Below, one piece after another: positions 5,899 to 6,753 of a stretch of 6,753 bases of DNA. The translations under genes were made by a program, and so were the position numbers. The stretch spans positions 1-6,753 of the forward strand of contig JANXTN010000278.1 of assembly GCA_025352435.1 (NCBI GenBank), written 5' to 3'. Position 1 is the stretch's first letter, and each line of letters opens with the position of its first letter. The notes under the pieces were generated by a model. That model did not search any database. It was not told the DNA's origin and saw nothing but the letters and a program-made list of their open reading frames with translations. This DNA comes from Ferruginibacter sp. GTDB taxonomy: Bacteria; Bacteroidota; Bacteroidia; Chitinophagales; Chitinophagaceae.

Positions 5899-6753
5899 AT
5901 GGAAGCATTTATTGGCACTATAGAAATCTTCAGCGGTAATTTTGCCCCGAAGGGTTGGCTGTTGTGTAACGGAGCGAGCCTTGAAACGAAAGACTATGGG
6001 GCTCTCTTCAATCTTATAGGATACAAATATGGCGGGACCGGTACTAAATTTAATATTCCTGATTTGCAGGGAAAGCTGCCTATCGGATGTGGTATAAGGG
6101 GAGGAAACTCTTATGACTTAGGCAGCAGCTATGGTAAAGAAAAAATATTTTTGACTGGTAAAAATATGCCGTTAATAAACGGTAATGGAAATGTAGATTT
6201 AGAAGCTTCTGCTGCAGGTGTTGTTTCGGGTATGGCTAACGCAGATATATCTATACCATGTGACTCAACAGGTTCAGGAATATTGACAAATATATCGGCT
6301 AATAAATTTATAGCAAATGGTAATTCAGCAGATAGTGGAGGCAGCCCAGCAAAAAATTTTAGTGATACTCAAAATAATTTTTTAAAAACATTCTCCGCAC
6401 CTGTACCTTTTTCTTTTAATGTAAATCTGCCGGTTACGCTTACGAAACCTGCCACTTTTAATTTTGCCACCGCCGGAGAATCGGCGCCGATAGATATTAT
6501 GCCGCCCGTATTGGGAGTAAATTATATTATTTGCTATCAAGGATATTACCCCGAAGCAAATAATAGGCGCTTACTAGAAGATGATAAAATTCCGGAAGTA
6601 ATTCATCTAAAACCGGAAGTATATTACGGAGCCCTGCACTTTGGCGCAAGCACAGGTAAGAAAATGGAAGTGGTAGTGCAACATAATTGGGAACTTGGGG
6701 AAAAAGCAATGCAGTATATACAATGCTCCGTAATAAACAGCGAAAGTTTTTCC
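5899..6753 (+). CDS. Phage tail-collar / microcystin-dependent-like protein, 3' end outside the window
   Basis: The frame is open from the ATG at 5899 for 285 codons to the window edge; no stop was found in a full hand translation. Residues 3-58 are a clear phage tail-collar domain: FIGTIEIFSGNFAPKGWLLC, NGASL, YGALFNLIGYKYGG and FNIPDLQGKLPIG. YDLGSSYGKEKIFLTGKNMP (72-91) is also typical of the family. Residues 95-190 are a Gly/Asn/Ser/Ala-rich, probably fibrous segment. PPVLGVNYIICYQGYYP (202-218) matches the usual family ending, but here at least 67 more residues follow, beginning EANNRRLLEDDK. There is no signal peptide, as usual for this family, although the gene in front encodes a secreted protein. 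The family is named for tail-fibre collars and for MdpB; its function in non-phage loci is unclear. No capsid, sheath or baseplate genes are visible, so a prophage or injection-system origin is undecided. The 22-base upstream gap is AT-rich with no Shine-Dalgarno or terminator. Confidence 0.9.
   Translation, partial: MEAFIGTIEIFSGNFAPKGWLLCNGASLETKDYGALFNLIGYKYGGTGTKFNIPDLQGKLPIGCGIRGGNSYDLGSSYGKEKIFLTGKNMPLINGNGNVDLEASAAGVVSGMANADISIPCDSTGSGILTNISANKFIANGNSADSGGSPAKNFSDTQNNFLKTFSAPVPFSFNVNLPVTLTKPATFNFATAGESAPIDIMPPVLGVNYIICYQGYYPEANNRRLLEDDKIPEVIHLKPEVYYGALHFGASTGKKMEVVVQHNWELGEKAMQYIQCSVINSESFS

Noticed and set aside
6527..6709. Minus-strand 60-codon frame
   Set aside because: It is antisense to the collar gene, which stays open through this region.

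Overview
The window looks like chromosomal DNA of a Bacteroidota bacterium, most likely of the Chitinophagaceae or a related family. Four things point there: AT-rich intergenic DNA without clear Shine-Dalgarno sequences, a TAnnTTTG-type promoter element, a VPS10/BNR secreted protein of the kind common in that phylum, and a TPR sensor kinase of the HisKA_2 class paired with a LytTR response regulator. The assignment rests on family recognition by eye; no search was run.

Layout. Positions 1-2118 (minus strand) carry the first 706 codons of a large secreted beta-propeller protein with many Asp-box (BNR) repeats. Its frame is open to the window edge, so its C-terminus lies outside. Positions 2119-2648 contain no intact gene. 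They hold a probable promoter for the propeller gene, a 69-codon plus-strand remnant resembling the C-terminus of a vanadium-haloperoxidase/PAP2 phosphatase, and a strong composite hairpin followed by seven T, which looks like the old terminator of that lost gene.

Positions 2649-5133 (minus strand) are a two-component operon. A TPR-containing, membrane-bound HisKA_2 histidine kinase overlaps by 11 bases the start of a LytTR response regulator. The kinase has no possible ATG start near its N-terminus. At its start lies a perfect 12-bp direct repeat with 21-bp periodicity, the geometry expected of a LytTR-type operator.

Positions 5196-6753 (plus strand) diverge from the kinase across 62 bp. 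They encode a small secreted protein with the Bacteroidota 'NVGIGT...LDVSS...GMLVPRMT' head and a unique beta-rich tail. Twenty-two bases later begins a phage-tail-collar (microcystin-dependent-like) protein with an unusual C-terminal extension, cut by the window edge.

The most interesting reading is that the LytTR system controls itself, and perhaps the divergent fibre-like operon, through the direct repeats in the shared intergenic region. This is inference from arrangement and repeat geometry only.
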